Shown here piece after piece: positions 34,436 through 43,499 of a stretch of DNA of 64,000 nt. The first letter of the stretch is position 1. Each line of letters starts with the position of its first letter. This stretch comes from CAXTSE01 sp035554115 (GTDB lineage Bacteria; Actinomycetota; Actinomycetes; Actinomycetales; Microbacteriaceae), in NCBI GenBank assembly GCA_035554115.1, contig DATMIW010000045.1, positions 1-64,000 of the forward strand. The letters are read 5' to 3'. The notes below the pieces were generated by a model. It was not told the DNA's origin, ran no database searches, and worked only from the letters and a program-made list of their open reading frames with translations. A program made the translations under genes and the position numbers.

Positions 34436-35467
34436 CTAACGAGCCAGCCGTTCGACAGCCGACTCGAAGACTCCGGGCGCGGTGCGTGCCGTCGGAACAA
34501 TGAGCGATCGAAGTGGCGATGTGGCCGCCCAGGTGATCGCCCCGGTCAATCGTCGAAAGTCCCGCGTTATCCGTTTCCAATCGGCCTCGTACAGCTGAGG
34601 GTGCCCCGCCGCCACTGCCGTAATTGCCGCACTTGCCTGGTCGAGACCGATCCGAATTCCTTCCCCCGTGAGGGCATCGACATACCCGGAAGCGTCACCC
34701 ACTAAGAGCGTTCGCCCGAGAACGCGTCGACGTGTGCGGTGGCGAAGCGGACCGGCTCCGCGGAGTTGACTCGCCGCCGGTGCTCGCCGCACGCGTTCCG
34801 CAAGCTGAGGTGTCAGCGCGAGCGCCTCGTCGAAATGCACGCCGGGCGCGGCAAGGAGCGCAATGTTCACAAGGCCATCCGCGGACGGCGTGACGTACAT
34901 TTCGCCCAGGCTCGACCAGTGAACCTCGATCAGGTCGGTCCATTGCTCGACTCGATAGTGCCGTCGCTGCCCGTAGCGCCTGCGCGTTCGCGGGGTTGGC
35001 AACGCCATCCCCAGGTCCCGGGCGATCCGCGAGGTCAACCCGTCTGCGGCGATCAGCCAGTCGGCGCGTATGCCGCCCGCGGTCACCCCCGTGGCATCCT
35101 GTATGACGCCGTTCACGTGGTCCACCACGAATCGCGCGCCCAGATCTTCCGCGCGCGCGTGCAGCGCCTGATGCAGGACAGTCCTCCGCACACCCAGACC
35201 GTTGCCGGTGATGAAACGGTGCGAGGCCGTACGCCCGTCAGTGTCGATGTACTCCACACCCCGCAGCGGAAACCCCCGCGGATGCACGCCGAGGCGGGTC
35301 AACGCAGGCACAGCGCCCGGCATCAAACCTTCGCCGCACGCTTTATCGATCGGCCCGACGCGCGGTTCGACAACCACAACGTCGAGCCCGGCGAGGCGCG
35401 CCTCAATTGCCGCCGCCAAGCCGACGGGTCCTCCCCCCGCCACCAGGATCTCCGTCTCGATGCTCAT
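34436..35467 (-). CDS. FAD-dependent monooxygenase of the phenolic-lipid operon
   Basis: A 343-residue flavoprotein. The dinucleotide motif I-L-V-A-G-G-G-P-V-G-L-A-A-A (6-20), the E-P-R acidic end of strand 2, the D-W-L-I-A-A-D-G-L-T-S motif and the G-D-A-S-G-Y-V-D-A-L-T-G-E-G-I motif place it among group A aromatic hydroxylase/geranylgeranyl-reductase-like enzymes. Order and partners match SrsC, which hydroxylates alkylresorcinols to hydroquinones in Streptomyces. The ATG at 35467 overlaps the methyltransferase stop by 4 nt (ATGA). Confidence 0.85.
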   Translation of the reverse strand: MSIETEILVAGGGPVGLAAAIEARLAGLDVVVVEPRVGPIDKACGEGLMPGAVPALTRLGVHPRGFPLRGVEYIDTDGRTASHRFITGNGLGVRRTVLHQALHARAEDLGARFVVDHVNGVIQDATGVTAGGIRADWLIAADGLTSRIARDLGMALPTPRTRRRYGQRRHYRVEQWTDLIEVHWSSLGEMYVTPSADGLVNIALLAAPGVHFDEALALTPQLAERVRRAPAASQLRGAGPLRHRTRRRVLGRTLLVGDASGYVDALTGEGIRIGLDQASAAITAVAAGHPQLYEADWKRITRDFRRLTGAITWAATSPLRSLIVPTARTAPGVFESAVERLAR

Positions 35468-36027
35468 TGAATTTCGGCCGAACCCGCGGCCATGAGGGCG
35501 CGATTCTCGGTGGGGATGCGAAACCCCAGCAGCAGCACGGCGTTCAGAACCGTGAAAAGGGAGGCCGTGATCCATGCCGAATGGACAAGCGGAAGCGCTA
35601 CCCCCTCCACCGCAACGAGCACATAGTTGGGATGCCGCAAGCGCTTCCAGCGATACGGCCCGCGCGCCTGCAGCCGCATGCCCGGCACCACAATCACGCG
35701 TGTGTTCCACTGGTGGCCCAGGCTGCGGATGATCCACAGGCGCCCCACCTGGCAGGCCACGGCAATCACGAGCATCGGCCAACCGAGCGTCGGCACGAAG
35801 ACGCGCCCCAGCAGCCACACCTCGGCGACGGATCCCACGAGCAGCCCCGTATGCAACGCCACCATGACCGGGAAGTGGCCCCGCCCGCTCTCAACCCCAC
35901 CCCGCGCGAACGCCCATCGGGCATTGCGCGTCGACACGATGAGCTCGTTGATTCGCTCCCCGCCCGTGAGCAGGATGAACACGGTGAACAGCAGAGCACT
36001 CGTCTCAAACGATGGATCGGTCGACAT
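35464..36027 (-). CDS. Isoprenylcysteine-carboxylmethyltransferase-family membrane methyltransferase
   Basis: A 187-residue integral membrane protein with about five spans. The family motif G-P-Y-R-W-K-R-L-R-H-P-N-Y is clear (about residues 123-135), followed by G-V-A-L-P-L and near the end T-E-N-R-A-L, which completes the SAM/substrate pocket in ICMT-fold enzymes. Next to a type III PKS this fits SrsB, which O-methylates alkylresorcinols. The ATG at 36027 overlaps the PKS stop (ATGA); another ATG at 36039 is possible. Confidence 0.85.
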   Translation of the reverse strand: MSTDPSFETSALLFTVFILLTGGERINELIVSTRNARWAFARGGVESGRGHFPVMVALHTGLLVGSVAEVWLLGRVFVPTLGWPMLVIAVACQVGRLWIIRSLGHQWNTRVIVVPGMRLQARGPYRWKRLRHPNYVLVAVEGVALPLVHSAWITASLFTVLNAVLLLGFRIPTENRALMAAGSAEIQ

Positions 36028-37085
36028 CAGGCCGCCCATTCAAGCACGACGTATTCGCTCGACACGCCGGGCCCGAGGGCGAACAGCAGCCCGCGGGTTC
36101 CCGTGGGTTGTTCGAGCGAATCGGCGAGCACATGCAGTACCGAAGCCGAGGACAGGTTCCCGACGCGGTCAAGAGACGACCAGCTCGCGGCCAACTCGTT
36201 GTCGTGTAAGCCGAGTCCGTGCTCGAAGGCCCTGAGCACGCGCGGACCACCCGGATGCGCAATCCAGGCTCCAATATCCGCCCGAGTCAGTTCATGGTCG
36301 GCCAGCACGCCGTCCACATCCGCTGCCACATTGGCATCGATCGTGTCGGCGACACCAGCGCTCAGCACAATGCGGAAACCTGTCCCCCCGATATCCCATC
36401 CGATCATCCCGGCACTGTCGGGGTACAGAGCACTGTGAGTTCCGACAATCTGCGGGCCGCTGCCCACAACATCGCTCCGCTCGTCTCCGACCATGAGGAC
36501 GGCCGCGGCCCCATCGCCAAACAGTCCGCTCGCCACATAGTTGGCGACCGAGGCATCGTCGCGTTGCAGGGTAAGCGAGCAGAGCTCGACAGACACCAAG
36601 AGCGCCACTTCATGGGGGTGACCCACAAGATAGTCGTGCAGGCGAGCGATCCCCGCTGCACCAGCGACACACCCGAGGCCGAAAGACGGCAGTCGCTTCA
36701 CATCGGGCCGCATTCCCAGAATCGGAACGAGTCGCGCGTCGATCGACGGCGCTGACACCCCCGTTACCGAGGTGAACAGCACAAAATCAATGTCGCGTGC
36801 CTCGAGGTGTGCGGTTTCGAGAGCGTTAGTGACAGCCCGTGCCGCGAGCAGGGTGCCCTCGTGAATCCAAATGTCGTTCGCTGCGGTGAAACCGCCCAGA
36901 TCGCGGTAGTGCTCGAGCGGCAGAACCGTGTGCCGTCGACCGATGCCGCTCGCCTCGTGAAAACGAGACAGGACCGCCCGCTGTGCGGGGTCGGTGGTGA
37001 TCAGGCCTGCCAACGCATCAGTGATTTCGGCTTGCGTAGAGACGAATTCGGGAAGGGTGGGAGCCGCCGCGACGATGCGTGACAT
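36027..37085 (-). CDS. Type III polyketide synthase (alkylresorcinol/alkylpyrone type)
   Basis: A 352-residue chalcone-synthase-fold enzyme with an intact triad: Cys139 (FGLGCVAGAAG), His277 (IAHPGGP) and Asn310 (VGNLSSASV). G-L-F-G-D-G-A-A-A-V and the C-terminal G-P-G-V-S-S-E-Y also match. Such enzymes extend fatty acyl starters with malonyl-CoA to long-chain resorcinols or pyrones. The two downstream overlapping genes supply O-methylation and hydroxylation, so the product is probably a methoxylated phenolic or quinone lipid in the membrane. Confidence 0.92.
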   Translation of the reverse strand: MSRIVAAAPTLPEFVSTQAEITDALAGLITTDPAQRAVLSRFHEASGIGRRHTVLPLEHYRDLGGFTAANDIWIHEGTLLAARAVTNALETAHLEARDIDFVLFTSVTGVSAPSIDARLVPILGMRPDVKRLPSFGLGCVAGAAGIARLHDYLVGHPHEVALLVSVELCSLTLQRDDASVANYVASGLFGDGAAAVLMVGDERSDVVGSGPQIVGTHSALYPDSAGMIGWDIGGTGFRIVLSAGVADTIDANVAADVDGVLADHELTRADIGAWIAHPGGPRVLRAFEHGLGLHDNELAASWSSLDRVGNLSSASVLHVLADSLEQPTGTRGLLFALGPGVSSEYVVLEWAA

Positions 37086-37129
37086 TTTCGGACGGTATCA
37101 CGGCTCCGCTCTGGCCGGCAGACCTTGCG

Positions 37130-37813
37130 TCAGCTCTCGGAGTCTGGGTGCGTCGGCGACTCGGCAACGGTGGCCTCCGCGCGTTCTTCGACCACCTTGA
37201 GAATGGATTTCAGAGACGACCGCAGATGAACCGACGTTGCCGACGCGGCGAGCGCCTCGTCTCCGTCACGAATCGCCTCGCAGATGAGGCGATGTTCTTC
37301 TGCCGCCCGCAGCAGGCGGCCCGGGTTGTCCGCCGCAATGCGTCGCACGCGCACGAGATGGGTGCGCATGCCGTCGAGGGCGCTCTGGAAGGCGGGGTTG
37401 TGAACGGCTTCGTCGATTGCGGCGTCGAAGCGCGTGACAACTCGGTAGTAGCTGGCGAGGTCATCCTCGGCGACGGTCGTCGCAAGGTAGTCGAACTCTT
37501 TGGCAAGTTCGGCGAAGGCTGCTGGATTGCGGCGCCGCGCCGCGAGACGTGCTGCCTGAGTCTCAAGGGCCTCGCGCAGCTCGAACAGCTCATTCACGTT
37601 CTCGGCCGACATGGCGGGAACGACGCCAGCCGTGCCGACACTCGTGTCGAGCAGGCCTTCGAGGGCCAAACGTGAGAGGGCCGCGCGCAACGGTGTGCGA
37701 GAGACTCCGAGCCGATCGGCGAGGTCGATCTCACTCAGTGCGGTGCCGGGAGACAGGCGCCACGAGAGGATGTCCTCCCGCAGAGTCTCATAGGCATTCT
37801 CGGTCGCGCGCAC
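37130..37813 (-). CDS. GntR family regulator, FadR/FCD type
   Basis: A 227-residue regulator with the GntR winged helix at residues 1-70 (ENAYETLREDILSWRLSPG, then ALSEIDLADRLGVSRTPLR) and a C-terminal all-helical FCD ligand domain containing E-L-F-E-L-R-E-A-L-E, the D-A-A-I-D-E-A-V-H-N segment and E-E-H-R-L-I, where metal-binding Asp/His residues normally occur. It starts at GTG 37813; the upstream extension to 37885 is basic and unlike the family. It lies 44 nt before the PKS start in the same direction and is a likely regulator of that operon. Confidence 0.85.
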   Translation of the reverse strand: MRATENAYETLREDILSWRLSPGTALSEIDLADRLGVSRTPLRAALSRLALEGLLDTSVGTAGVVPAMSAENVNELFELREALETQAARLAARRRNPAAFAELAKEFDYLATTVAEDDLASYYRVVTRFDAAIDEAVHNPAFQSALDGMRTHLVRVRRIAADNPGRLLRAAEEHRLICEAIRDGDEALAASATSVHLRSSLKSILKVVEERAEATVAESPTHPDSES

Positions 37814-37899
37814 GGCTTCAATTCTACGCGACCGATATGTGTGAGGCCCGTGGCGTCGTGAACACGCCGAGCCCAGCCTCGCCAACCTAGAGTGGCCAC

Positions 37900-39420
37900 A
37901 TGATGCAGCGACGGATGCTCGCAGCGGCAGCCGGGGTGGCCTCCGTCGCCCTCGGTCTTGGTGTCGCCGAGCTGGTGGCGGCTCTCGTGGCTCCGGCCGC
38001 GAGTCCGCTTCTCGTCGTCGGTTCGCTGATCATCGATCTGGCCCCGAGCTGGGCGAAAGAGACGGCGATCGCGCTGTTCGGCACCGGCGACAAAGTCGCG
38101 CTGCTCGTCCTGATCGGGGTGGTCCTCGCCGCGTTGGCGGCCGGCGCCGGCATCCTCGAAGAGCGGCGTCCGCCCCTCGGTCGGATCGTGATCGGTTTGG
38201 GAGCAATTCTTGGGGTGCTCGCGGCCGTGACACGCTCGGGTGCCGCCGTGCTCGATGCCGTCCCGCCGACGATCGCGGCGATCGGCGCGGTTGTGGCGCT
38301 CGGCCTTCTTCTTCGACGACTCCCCGAGAAGTCCGGCCGACCAGGCGCGGACAACCCCGATCGTCGAACCTTCCTGGTCTGGGCCGGTGGGGTGACGGCG
38401 ACAGGAATCGTCACCGCGATCGCGGGAACCGCACTCCAGGCCGGGGCGCGCGCATCCCAAGCGGTTCGTGAAGCCTTCGTGCTGCCCGATCCCGCGACCC
38501 CAGCTCCGCCGGTGCCCGCGGGTGCCGACTTTCGTATCGAAGGCCTCGCCCCCGTCATCACCCCGAACGCGGACTTCTATCGCATTGACACCGCGCTGCG
38601 GATCCCGCAGATCGACGCGAATAGCTGGTCGGTGCGCGTCACAGGAGAGGTCGAGAACGAGATCGAGCTCACGTGGGCCGAATTGATCGCGCTGCCGCTA
38701 GACGAGAGCGTCACAACTCTTATGTGCGTCTCAAACGAGGTGGGCGGATCCCTCATCGGCACCGCGCGCTGGCTCGGCTCCCCCATCCGCGACCTTCTCA
38801 CGCGCGCCACCCCGAAGCCCGGCGCCGACATGGTGCTGTCGAAAAGCCAGGACGGCTTCACCGCGGGAACACCGCTCAGCGTTCTGCAGGATCCCGATCG
38901 CAATGCGATCTTCGCCATCGGAATGAACGGTGAGCCCCTCCCGCCCGAGCACGGTTTTCCGGTGCGCATGGTCGTGCCCGGCCTATACGGCTATGTGTCG
39001 GCCACAAAATGGGTGGTCGAGCTCGAGGTCACGCGATTCTCACGAGCGCGCGCGTATTGGACCGATCGCGGCTGGGGCGAGAAGGGCCCGATCAAAGTGG
39101 AGTCGCGGATCGACGTGGTGAAATCCCCGACGAACCCGGGCGACCCACACATCATCGCGGGAGTTGCCTGGCACCAGCACACGGGCATTGCGAAGGTCGA
39201 AGTGCAGATCGATGACGAACCCTGGGTCGAGGCCGAGCTCGCTGATGCGGTTTCGATCGACACCTGGGTGCAGTGGCGGATGCCGTGGCATGCGACCCGC
39301 GGATCTCACACCATCCGAGCACGCGCGACAAACACCGCAGGCGAAACGCAAACCTCACACGAAGCCGACGTGCTGCCCGACGGCGCGACCGGCTACCCCT
39401 CGATAGAGGTCACGATCTAG
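37900..39420 (+). CDS. Membrane-anchored molybdopterin oxidoreductase (sulfite-oxidase type)
   Basis: A 506-residue protein. The first about 190 residues carry five hydrophobic segments; a sulfite-oxidase-type molybdopterin domain follows (about 200-400) with the Mo-ligating cysteine in T-L-M-C-V-S-N-E-V-G-G (about residue 280) and the G-M-N-G-E-P-L-P-x-x-H-G-F-P-V-R region; a beta-sandwich Mo-co dimerisation domain ends the protein (H-Q-H-T-G-I-A-K-V-E-V). The physiological substrate is unknown. The ATG at 37900 is followed by a second; divergent from the GntR gene. Confidence 0.9.
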   Translation: MMQRRMLAAAAGVASVALGLGVAELVAALVAPAASPLLVVGSLIIDLAPSWAKETAIALFGTGDKVALLVLIGVVLAALAAGAGILEERRPPLGRIVIGLGAILGVLAAVTRSGAAVLDAVPPTIAAIGAVVALGLLLRRLPEKSGRPGADNPDRRTFLVWAGGVTATGIVTAIAGTALQAGARASQAVREAFVLPDPATPAPPVPAGADFRIEGLAPVITPNADFYRIDTALRIPQIDANSWSVRVTGEVENEIELTWAELIALPLDESVTTLMCVSNEVGGSLIGTARWLGSPIRDLLTRATPKPGADMVLSKSQDGFTAGTPLSVLQDPDRNAIFAIGMNGEPLPPEHGFPVRMVVPGLYGYVSATKWVVELEVTRFSRARAYWTDRGWGEKGPIKVESRIDVVKSPTNPGDPHIIAGVAWHQHTGIAKVEVQIDDEPWVEAELADAVSIDTWVQWRMPWHATRGSHTIRARATNTAGETQTSHEADVLPDGATGYPSIEVTI

Positions 39421-39446
39421 ACGACATCCCCAAGATAAATAAAGTG

Positions 39447-39530
39447 TGCGCGAGGCGGGACTTGAACCCGCACGCCCTTTCGAGCACTGGCACCTGAAGC
39501 CAGCGCGTCTGCCAATTCCGCCACTCGCGC
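39447..39530 (-). tRNA. tRNA-Leu (CAG anticodon)
   Basis: An 84-nt cloverleaf on the minus strand with a long variable arm. The acceptor GCGCGAG pairs with CTCGCGC, the anticodon loop is TTCAGGT (anticodon CAG), and the T arm contains GGTTCAAGTCC. CCA is not encoded. tRNA-Leu beside fhaA is a conserved actinobacterial arrangement. Confidence 0.93.
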
Positions 39531-39647
39531 GTGCAACCACCGGGGTGATCAACTCAGCGAGAATAGCATCCCAGGCGGGGCCGACTAACATCGTGATGAT
39601 CACGCCAGCCCGGCCCCGGGCCGAGGCCGTAGCGGAGAGAAGGTGTC

Positions 39648-40322
39648 GTGGGAGTTCTCGACAGCTTCGAGCGGGGTATCGAGCGCGTCGTCGGCGGGGC
39701 GTTCGCCAGGACGTTCAAGAGCGGCCTGCAGCCTCTTGAGGTGACAGCGGCCCTGCGTCGCGAACTCGACACCCGTGCCGCAGTCGTCTCACGCGAGCGC
39801 ATTTTGGTGCCCAATCAGTTCACGGTGCGGCTTGCCCCGGGAGATCATGAGCGGATGACGGGCCTCGGCCCCGCGCTCATCGACGAGTTCACACAACTGG
39901 TGCAATCCCACGCGACGGCGCAGCACTACTCCTTCGCCGGCGGCATCTCCATAACACTCGAACGCGACCCCAGCCTCAGCGAAGGCATGGTGCGCATCGA
40001 CTCCGTCAACGTCAAAGGTGCTGTCGCCTGGACTCCGGTGCTCGAGATCGCGGGCAAGCGCTACCCGATCACCCAGGCCCGTACGATCATCGGGCGGGGG
40101 TCCGACGCCGACATCACGATCGACGACACGGGCACCTCGCGCAAGCACATTGAAATTTTGTGGGATGGCACGCGCGGCCAGGTCAATGACCTGGGTTCGA
40201 CCAACGGGTCGAAGCTGAACGGGCAGCCCCTCACGAAGGCGCCGCTTCCGCCCGATTCGGTTATCGAACTGGGCCGCACGCGCGTGGTGTTCCGCGTCCT
40301 CGCTCAGGCGGCAAGCGCATGA
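39648..40322 (+). CDS. fhaA: FhaA-type DUF3662/FHA domain protein
   Basis: A 224-residue protein. The N-terminal DUF3662 domain (about 1-115; G-V-L-D-S-F-E-R-G-I-E-R-V-V-G-G-A-F-A-R-T-F) is followed by a forkhead-associated domain (about 135-220) with I-I-G-R-G-S-D-A-D, T-S-R-K-H-I-E-I and N-D-L-G-S-T-N-G-S-K-L-N-G, the phosphothreonine-binding residues. In mycobacteria FhaA connects PknB-type signalling to peptidoglycan synthesis. The GTG start has AGGAG-like GAGAGAAGG upstream. Overlaps fhaB by 4 nt. Confidence 0.93.
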   Translation: MGVLDSFERGIERVVGGAFARTFKSGLQPLEVTAALRRELDTRAAVVSRERILVPNQFTVRLAPGDHERMTGLGPALIDEFTQLVQSHATAQHYSFAGGISITLERDPSLSEGMVRIDSVNVKGAVAWTPVLEIAGKRYPITQARTIIGRGSDADITIDDTGTSRKHIEILWDGTRGQVNDLGSTNGSKLNGQPLTKAPLPPDSVIELGRTRVVFRVLAQAASA

Positions 40323-40852
40323 GCGAACTGACCCTGCTGCTGCTGCGGCTCGGGTTTCTGTTGCTCATGTGGGCGTTCGTTTTCGCGATCGTCTACGCGC
40401 TGCGGTCCGATTTGTTTGGCTCGCGCGCCCGACGGATGCCTGAGCAGCCTGTCGTCTCGGCACCGTTCCCTGCGGCGAGCGCGGCCCCCGTTCCCGCGGC
40501 AACCCCCGCCCCGCCCACCGAGCCGACGGCTCTGCGCGCACCTCCGCACGCCGGAACCGGCACTCCGCGTCGTCTCGTCATCACCAGCGGCCCGCGCGAA
40601 GGTACAGAGATCGACTTGCCAGCCGAGCAGCTGACAATCGGTCGGTCGAGCGAATCGGGCCTGGTGATCCGCGACGATTACACCTCGACACATCATGCAC
40701 GCCTCATGCTGTGGAACGACCAGTGGGTTGTGCAAGACCTAGACTCGACCAATGGCACCTTCTTGGACGGTTCGCGGGTGACGCTGCCGACTCCGGTATC
40801 GGTCGGCGCGACGGTAACGATTGGCACGACGAGTTTCGAGCTTCGGCGGTAG
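40319..40852 (+). CDS. fhaB: FhaB-type FHA domain protein
   Basis: A 177-residue protein with an N-terminal transmembrane helix (about 4-28), a Pro/Ala-rich linker, and a C-terminal FHA domain (about 82-177) with L-T-I-G-R-S-S-E-S-G-L, T-S-T-H-H-A-R-L and L-D-S-T-N-G-T-F-L-D-G. In Mycobacterium the equivalent FipA/FhaB is phosphorylated and acts in division. The next gene, pstP, starts 2 nt after its stop. Confidence 0.92.
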   Translation: MSELTLLLLRLGFLLLMWAFVFAIVYALRSDLFGSRARRMPEQPVVSAPFPAASAAPVPAATPAPPTEPTALRAPPHAGTGTPRRLVITSGPREGTEIDLPAEQLTIGRSSESGLVIRDDYTSTHHARLMLWNDQWVVQDLDSTNGTFLDGSRVTLPTPVSVGATVTIGTTSFELRR

Positions 40853-40854
40853 CC

Positions 40855-42105
40855 ATGCCCACGACCCCCTCGCCCCCGAGTGCGGCCGTCTCCCACGTCG
40901 GAAAGATCCGCTCGAACAACCAGGACTCCGGCTATATGGGAGCCCACCTGTTTGTGGTGGCTGATGGGATGGGCGGGCACGCGGGCGGCGACGTCGCCTC
41001 CGCAATAGCGACCAAGCGGATCGCCGAAGTGGACCGCGAATTCCCCACCGTCGAAGAGGCCCAATTCGCCCTGCAGTCGGCGCTGATCGCTGCCAACTCG
41101 CTGCTCGCCGAGACAGTGTTCGAGCATTCCGAACTCACAGGCATGGGCACAACTGTGAGCGGGGTTCTGCGGGTCGGCAACACTTTCGCCTTTGCCCATA
41201 TCGGCGACTCGCGGGTTTACCGCTATCGCGATGGCGAGCTCACCCAGATGAGCGCCGACCACACCTTCGTGCAGCGTCTTGTGGATTCAGGCCGAATAAC
41301 CGCTGAAGAGGCCGCCGTCCATCCTCGCCGTTCGGTGCTCATGCGAGTTCTCGGCGACGTCGATGCCGCACCCGAGATCGATATCGATGCCTTCGACGTC
41401 GAGCCGGGCGACCGTTGGCTGCTGTGCTCCGACGGCCTGTCGAGTTATGTCAGCGACGACAAGATCGCCCATGTTCTCGGAACCCTCCGCTCCGCCCAAG
41501 GCGCCGCCGATCGTCTCGTCAAAGAGAGCCTCGATCACGGGGCCCCCGACAACGTGACAGTTGTCCTCGTCGACATTAAAGAGAACGACGAACCCACGTC
41601 ATCTCCGTCGCTGTTCGTCGGCTCCGCCGCCGAACCCTTGAGTTTCGAAAACGACACGGGTCGACGTCCGATCCGCCTGCCCACCCTGCTGCTGCATCCC
41701 CTCAAAGCCACGGCACCCGAAGACTCGCATTTCGAACCGGAGCGCGAGGAATACCTCGAAGAGCTGATCGAAGAGGATCGACGCCGCGCGCGGCGACGTC
41801 GCATCGTGTGGCTGGTCGTCGTCGCCCTCGCCATTGCAGCGATCATCGCGGGCCTGATCGGCGCCTACCAATGGACTCAGACTCACTATTTCGTCGCCGA
41901 TAACAACGGCACTGTCGCCATCTACCGCGGCGTGCAGCAAAACCTCGGTCCCATCGAACTTTCGACGGTCTACCAGACCACGCACATCGAAATTTCCGAC
42001 CTACCGCAATATCAGCAGGACGCCGTCGAGTCGACGATCAGCGCCGACAATCTGCGTGACGCTCTCGACATCGTTCAGCGACTTACCGAACAGGTGAGCA
42101 AGTGA
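40855..42105 (+). CDS. pstP: PP2C-type Ser/Thr protein phosphatase
   Basis: A 416-residue PPM phosphatase opposing the two kinases downstream. R-S-N-N-Q-D (19-24), V-A-D-G-M-G-G-H (35-42), I-G-D-S-R (116-120), C-S-D-G-L (191-195) and P-D-N-V-T (231-235) give the Mn-binding aspartates. A basic stretch (308-316) leads to one transmembrane helix (317-337) and an extracytoplasmic tail of about 80 residues. The start at 40855 is preferred because the longer frame lies inside fhaB. Confidence 0.94.
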   Translation: MPTTPSPPSAAVSHVGKIRSNNQDSGYMGAHLFVVADGMGGHAGGDVASAIATKRIAEVDREFPTVEEAQFALQSALIAANSLLAETVFEHSELTGMGTTVSGVLRVGNTFAFAHIGDSRVYRYRDGELTQMSADHTFVQRLVDSGRITAEEAAVHPRRSVLMRVLGDVDAAPEIDIDAFDVEPGDRWLLCSDGLSSYVSDDKIAHVLGTLRSAQGAADRLVKESLDHGAPDNVTVVLVDIKENDEPTSSPSLFVGSAAEPLSFENDTGRRPIRLPTLLLHPLKATAPEDSHFEPEREEYLEELIEEDRRRARRRRIVWLVVVALAIAAIIAGLIGAYQWTQTHYFVADNNGTVAIYRGVQQNLGPIELSTVYQTTHIEISDLPQYQQDAVESTISADNLRDALDIVQRLTEQVSK

Positions 42106-43499
42106 GCAGCCCGGCCGACACCGGCATTCGTGACACGTTCACGGCCAGCAACATCCGGATCCGGCTTCGCACCCCCGCCCGGCGGCGCAACCTCGAGCTG
42201 GCATTGCTTCTTGCGGCCTTCGCGATCGACGCGGCGGCCCTGGCCCTTGTCGAGCTGGGTGCCATGGGGAGAGTCGGCGGCACAGTCCTCGCTTTAGGGG
42301 CCGGGCTCGGACTTCTGTTGCTGATTCTGCACGTCGCCTTGCGCGTCGTGGCGCCGGATGCGGACCCCTTCCTGCTGCCGATCGCCACAGTTCTCAACGG
42401 GCTCGGCATCGCCGAAATCACCCGACTCGACATTGCCGAGGGCTTCTCGGGGTGGGACGCCGCCGGAATCCGCCAGATCGCGTGGACAGCGATGGCGATA
42501 ATCGGCTGCATCGCCGTCGTGGTGGGCATTCGCAACCACCGTGTGCTGCAGCGGTTCCGCTACATCGCCATGGCAACGGCCTTTGCGCTTCTGGTACTGC
42601 CGATCATTCCGGGACTGCGCGATCCGCGATTCGGCGCCTATATCTGGATCCAAGTTGGTCCGTTCTCCTTCCAGCCGGGAGAGCTGGCCAAGATCGCGCT
42701 GGCGATCTTCTTCGCCGGGTACCTCGTCCAAGCTCGTGACTCCCTGTCGCTCGTCGGCCGACGCATATTGGGCATGACGTTCCCCCGCGCGCGGGATCTC
42801 GGCCCGATCCTCGTTATCTGGGCTCTCGCGATGCTTGTGCTCGTCTTGCAGCGCGACCTCGGCACCTCGCTGCTGTACTTCGGCCTCTTCGTCGTCATGA
42901 TCTACGTTGCGACCGGCCGCCTGAGCTGGGTCGCCCTCGGGCTCACCCTCTTTATCGGGGGAGCACTGCTCGCAAGCCAAGTGCTCACATACGTCAATGG
43001 TCGGTTCTCGGCCTGGCTCGACTCGTTCAATCCCAAGAACTACGACGCCGCCGGGGGCAGTTACCAACTCGTGCAGGGCCTCTTCGGGCTGGCCGACGGG
43101 GGACTGGTCGGCACGGGGCTTGGGCAGGGGCGCCCGGACATCGTCCCGCTCGCCGAGAGTGACTACATCATCGCGAGCCTGGGTGAAGAGCTTGGGCTCG
43201 TCGGCATTTTCGCCATCCTCGGGCTCTATCTCCTTTTCGTGTCCCGGGGATTCCGGATCGGCTTCACAGGTCAGGACGATTTCGGCCGGCTGCTCGGCGT
43301 CGGCTTGTCGTTCGTTGTCGCCCTGCAGGTATTCGTGGTCATCGGAGGCGTCACCCGCGTGATCCCTCTGACAGGTCTCACCACTCCATTTCTCGCCGCC
43401 GGGGGGTCGTCACTCGTCGCGAACTGGATCATCGTGGCGCTTCTGCTGCGGCTCTCCGACTCGGTACGCGCACAGCCCCGTCTGGTGGTGGAAGCGTGA
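42102..43499 (+). CDS. rodA: SEDS peptidoglycan glycosyltransferase RodA
   Basis: A 465-residue polytopic protein with about 12 spans. SEDS motifs: F-S-F-Q-P-G-E-L-A-K-I, Q-R-D-L-G-T-S-L-L, and G-L-G-Q-G with P-L-A-E-S-D-Y-I-I-A-S-L-G-E-E-L-G, and the C-terminal F-L-A-A-G-G-S-S-L. It polymerises lipid II together with the adjacent class B PBP. The start is GTG overlapping the pstP TGA (GTGA). Confidence 0.94.
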   Translation: MSSPADTGIRDTFTASNIRIRLRTPARRRNLELALLLAAFAIDAAALALVELGAMGRVGGTVLALGAGLGLLLLILHVALRVVAPDADPFLLPIATVLNGLGIAEITRLDIAEGFSGWDAAGIRQIAWTAMAIIGCIAVVVGIRNHRVLQRFRYIAMATAFALLVLPIIPGLRDPRFGAYIWIQVGPFSFQPGELAKIALAIFFAGYLVQARDSLSLVGRRILGMTFPRARDLGPILVIWALAMLVLVLQRDLGTSLLYFGLFVVMIYVATGRLSWVALGLTLFIGGALLASQVLTYVNGRFSAWLDSFNPKNYDAAGGSYQLVQGLFGLADGGLVGTGLGQGRPDIVPLAESDYIIASLGEELGLVGIFAILGLYLLFVSRGFRIGFTGQDDFGRLLGVGLSFVVALQVFVVIGGVTRVIPLTGLTTPFLAAGGSSLVANWIIVALLLRLSDSVRAQPRLVVEA

